Assembly: GCF_004122165.1 (NCBI RefSeq)
Contig: NZ_SBKO01000004.1
Span: 62,001 to 126,000, forward strand
DNA: 64,000 nucleotides
Source of the DNA: Flavobacterium amnicola
GTDB taxonomy: Bacteria > Bacteroidota > Bacteroidia > Flavobacteriales > Flavobacteriaceae
Direction: 5' to 3'
Shown here: in pieces, positions 63,040 through 64,000 of the stretch
How the letters are laid out: every line of letters begins with the position of its first letter
How positions within the stretch are numbered: the first letter of the stretch is position 1
Program-made: the position numbers and the translations under genes
The notes under the pieces: model-generated
The model's database searches: none
What the model was told of the DNA's origin: nothing
What the model saw: only the letters and a program-made list of their open reading frames with translations

Positions 63040-63825
63040 TTATCTATTGATTAACAAATAAGTTGTAATCACCAAAGTTAATGCACTCAATATGGTGGTA
63101 AACGATTGCAGGCCATTGGTTCCAAACCCCCAAGTCTTCTGTTTTATGGGTTTTACATAAATGTAATCGTTGGGTTGAATATAATAGTAAGGCGATTTTA
63201 AAATTGCCGCGCTGGTTAAATCTACCGAATACATTTCGGTACCGTGTGGCAGTTGCCTAACAATGACAACATCTTTTCGATCGCCAGTAATTGTTACATC
63301 ACCACTATTGGCTATAGCTTCTAATATCGTTACTTTTTCTTGTAATATTGATTTTGTCCCTGGCGAAACAATCTCACCGTTTATGGTATATCGTAATCCT
63401 GCCAATTTTGCAATAACAAAAATATCAGCCTCTTTATTAAAATAGTCTGACAATAATTGCTTTTCAATTTTAACCCTAATTTCATCAAGTGTAAGTCCTA
63501 AAACAGCAACTTCTCCCAAAACAGGGATTCTAACATTCCCATGATCATCAACAGTGTATCCATCAAAATACAAACCATCTGCCGAAGTTGGACTTGCACC
63601 CGTTGTGGAAACATTAAACATTTCGACTAACTTTTGATCTAAGGCTTTTATCTTAATAGAAATAACATCATTCGACTGAACTCTATAGGGTTTTTGACTG
63701 GTTTGTTCTACTGAGCCTTGCTCTTTTTTTGAATCTCCTTGCAGATAAACGATATCTTTATGACTAATGCACGATGTCATTAACATCAAATAAAGAACAC
63801 ACAAGAAACTATATATTTTATACAT
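63040..63825 (-). CDS. wza: Polysaccharide export lipoprotein (Wza-like), copy 2
   Basis: About 261 residues from ATG 63825; a TTG at 63849 would add eight residues ahead of the signal peptide and overlap the promoter box. The lipobox is LMLMTSC. The export domain begins near YRVQSNDVISIKIKALD (about 45-61), with SLBB-type repeats (YTINGEIVSPGTKSILQEKV, about 153-172) and a C-terminal membrane helix (about 238-258). It leads the whole leftward glycan locus and is eight bases from the Wzc-like gene. recR lies just upstream. Confidence 0.92.
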   Translation of the reverse strand: MYKIYSFLCVLYLMLMTSCISHKDIVYLQGDSKKEQGSVEQTSQKPYRVQSNDVISIKIKALDQKLVEMFNVSTTGASPTSADGLYFDGYTVDDHGNVRIPVLGEVAVLGLTLDEIRVKIEKQLLSDYFNKEADIFVIAKLAGLRYTINGEIVSPGTKSILQEKVTILEAIANSGDVTITGDRKDVVIVRQLPHGTEMYSVDLTSAAILKSPYYYIQPNDYIYVKPIKQKTWGFGTNGLQSFTTILSALTLVITTYLLINR

Positions 63826-63846
63826 TTTTAAGACTAATTTGGGAAA

Positions 63847-63854
63847 CAAATATA
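63847..63854 (-). promoter_or_regulatory. Candidate -7 promoter box for the leading wza gene
   Basis: On the minus strand the bases read TATATTTG, an exact match to TAnnTTTG, 21 bases before the ATG at 63825. No clear TTG -33 element was found. It would drive the first operon of the locus and supports the ATG over the upstream TTG start. Confidence 0.6.
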
Positions 63855-63898
63855 GTTTTTCATTTTTAATTATAAAACCTTAAACCTAATAAATTCAA

Positions 63899-64000
63899 TC
63901 AATTGCTTTTTAAAGAATTCTCAAATGGAATTCGGTTTACAATACTTCTTCCTAAAGTAACTTCATCAGCATATTCTAATTCGTCACCAACTGAAATTCC
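63899..64000 (-). CDS. recR: Recombination mediator RecR, C-terminal part
   Basis: The last 33 codons and TGA of a minus-strand gene whose start is beyond the window. The peptide [19 protein letters not shown] and the following IVNRIPF match the conserved C-terminus of RecR, which with RecF and RecO loads RecA at gaps. About 44 bases separate its stop from the promoter box of the wza gene. It marks the right-hand chromosomal flank of the polysaccharide locus. Confidence 0.88.
   Translation of the reverse strand, partial: GISVGDELEYADEVTLGRSIVNRIPFENSLKSN

Noticed and set aside
1-64000. Insertion sequences, integrases, tRNA genes or CRISPR arrays
   Set aside because: None was recognised on either strand; the locus looks mosaic but no mobile gene is visible.

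Overview
The window looks like Flavobacterium or a close relative (Bacteroidota, Flavobacteriia). The DNA is AT-rich, three leaders carry TAnnTTTG promoter boxes, the left edge has a PorV/PorQ-like gene of the type IX secretion kind and a DUF4105/Lnb gene, and the right edge has the 3' end of recR. Between these housekeeping flanks, about bases 1,600-63,850, lies one very large surface-polysaccharide locus. Nearly all of it is transcribed leftward (minus strand); the only exception is a plus-strand cpsB-type phosphatase gene at about 30 kb.

Reading in the direction of transcription (right to left): (A) 63.8-54.9 kb: a Wza-like lipoprotein and Wzc-like kinase, then UDP-sugar and dTDP-sugar enzymes (WbpP/TviC-like epimerase, WbpO/TviB-like dehydrogenase, Ugd, RmlB, RmlA). 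(B) 54.9-49.0 kb: the only Wzx-type flippase, a Wzy-like polymerase, two glycosyltransferases and an acyltransferase. (C) 49.0-47.7 kb: a decayed gene and a lipoprotein that resembles GH56 hyaluronidases. (D) 47.6-36.0 kb: a WbuX/Y/Z amidotransferase set, FnlA, a WxcM-like cupin, FnlB, a second Wzy, FnlC, a WbuB-like transferase, a reductase, a WbpL/WecA-like initiating transferase and a PglE-like aminotransferase. I read this block as a pathway for UDP-L-FucNAc and its acetamidino form. (E) 35.9-30.8 kb: a PglF/WbpM dehydratase and a second Wza/Wzc pair, ending at a perfect palindromic terminator that faces cpsB. (F) 29.8-22.3 kb: an ABC exporter (Wzm/Wzt), WbqC-like, PglD-like, beta-propeller, PhyH dioxygenase, methyltransferase and WecE/RffA-like aminotransferase genes, probably making and exporting a modified 4-amino-4,6-dideoxyhexose glycan. 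(G) 22.3-3.1 kb: many glycosyltransferases, a nonulosonic-acid block (NeuA, NeuB, TylF-like methyltransferase, NeuC), acyltransferases and methyltransferases, and a third O-antigen polymerase/ligase-like protein. (H) 3.0-1.6 kb: a WcaJ-type initiating transferase.

Two Wza/Wzc pairs, two initiating transferases, three Wzy/WaaL-like proteins, one flippase and one ABC exporter suggest that at least two surface glycans are encoded side by side. Predicted sugars include UDP-GlcA, UDP-GalNAcA, UDP-L-FucNAc or FucNAm, a dTDP-4-amino-4,6-dideoxy-galactose derivative, a UDP-bacillosamine or QuiNAc type sugar, and a CMP-nonulosonic acid (Neu5Ac or legionaminic acid). These sugar assignments are inferred from family membership and gene order. 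No tRNA, rRNA, IS element or CRISPR array was seen.
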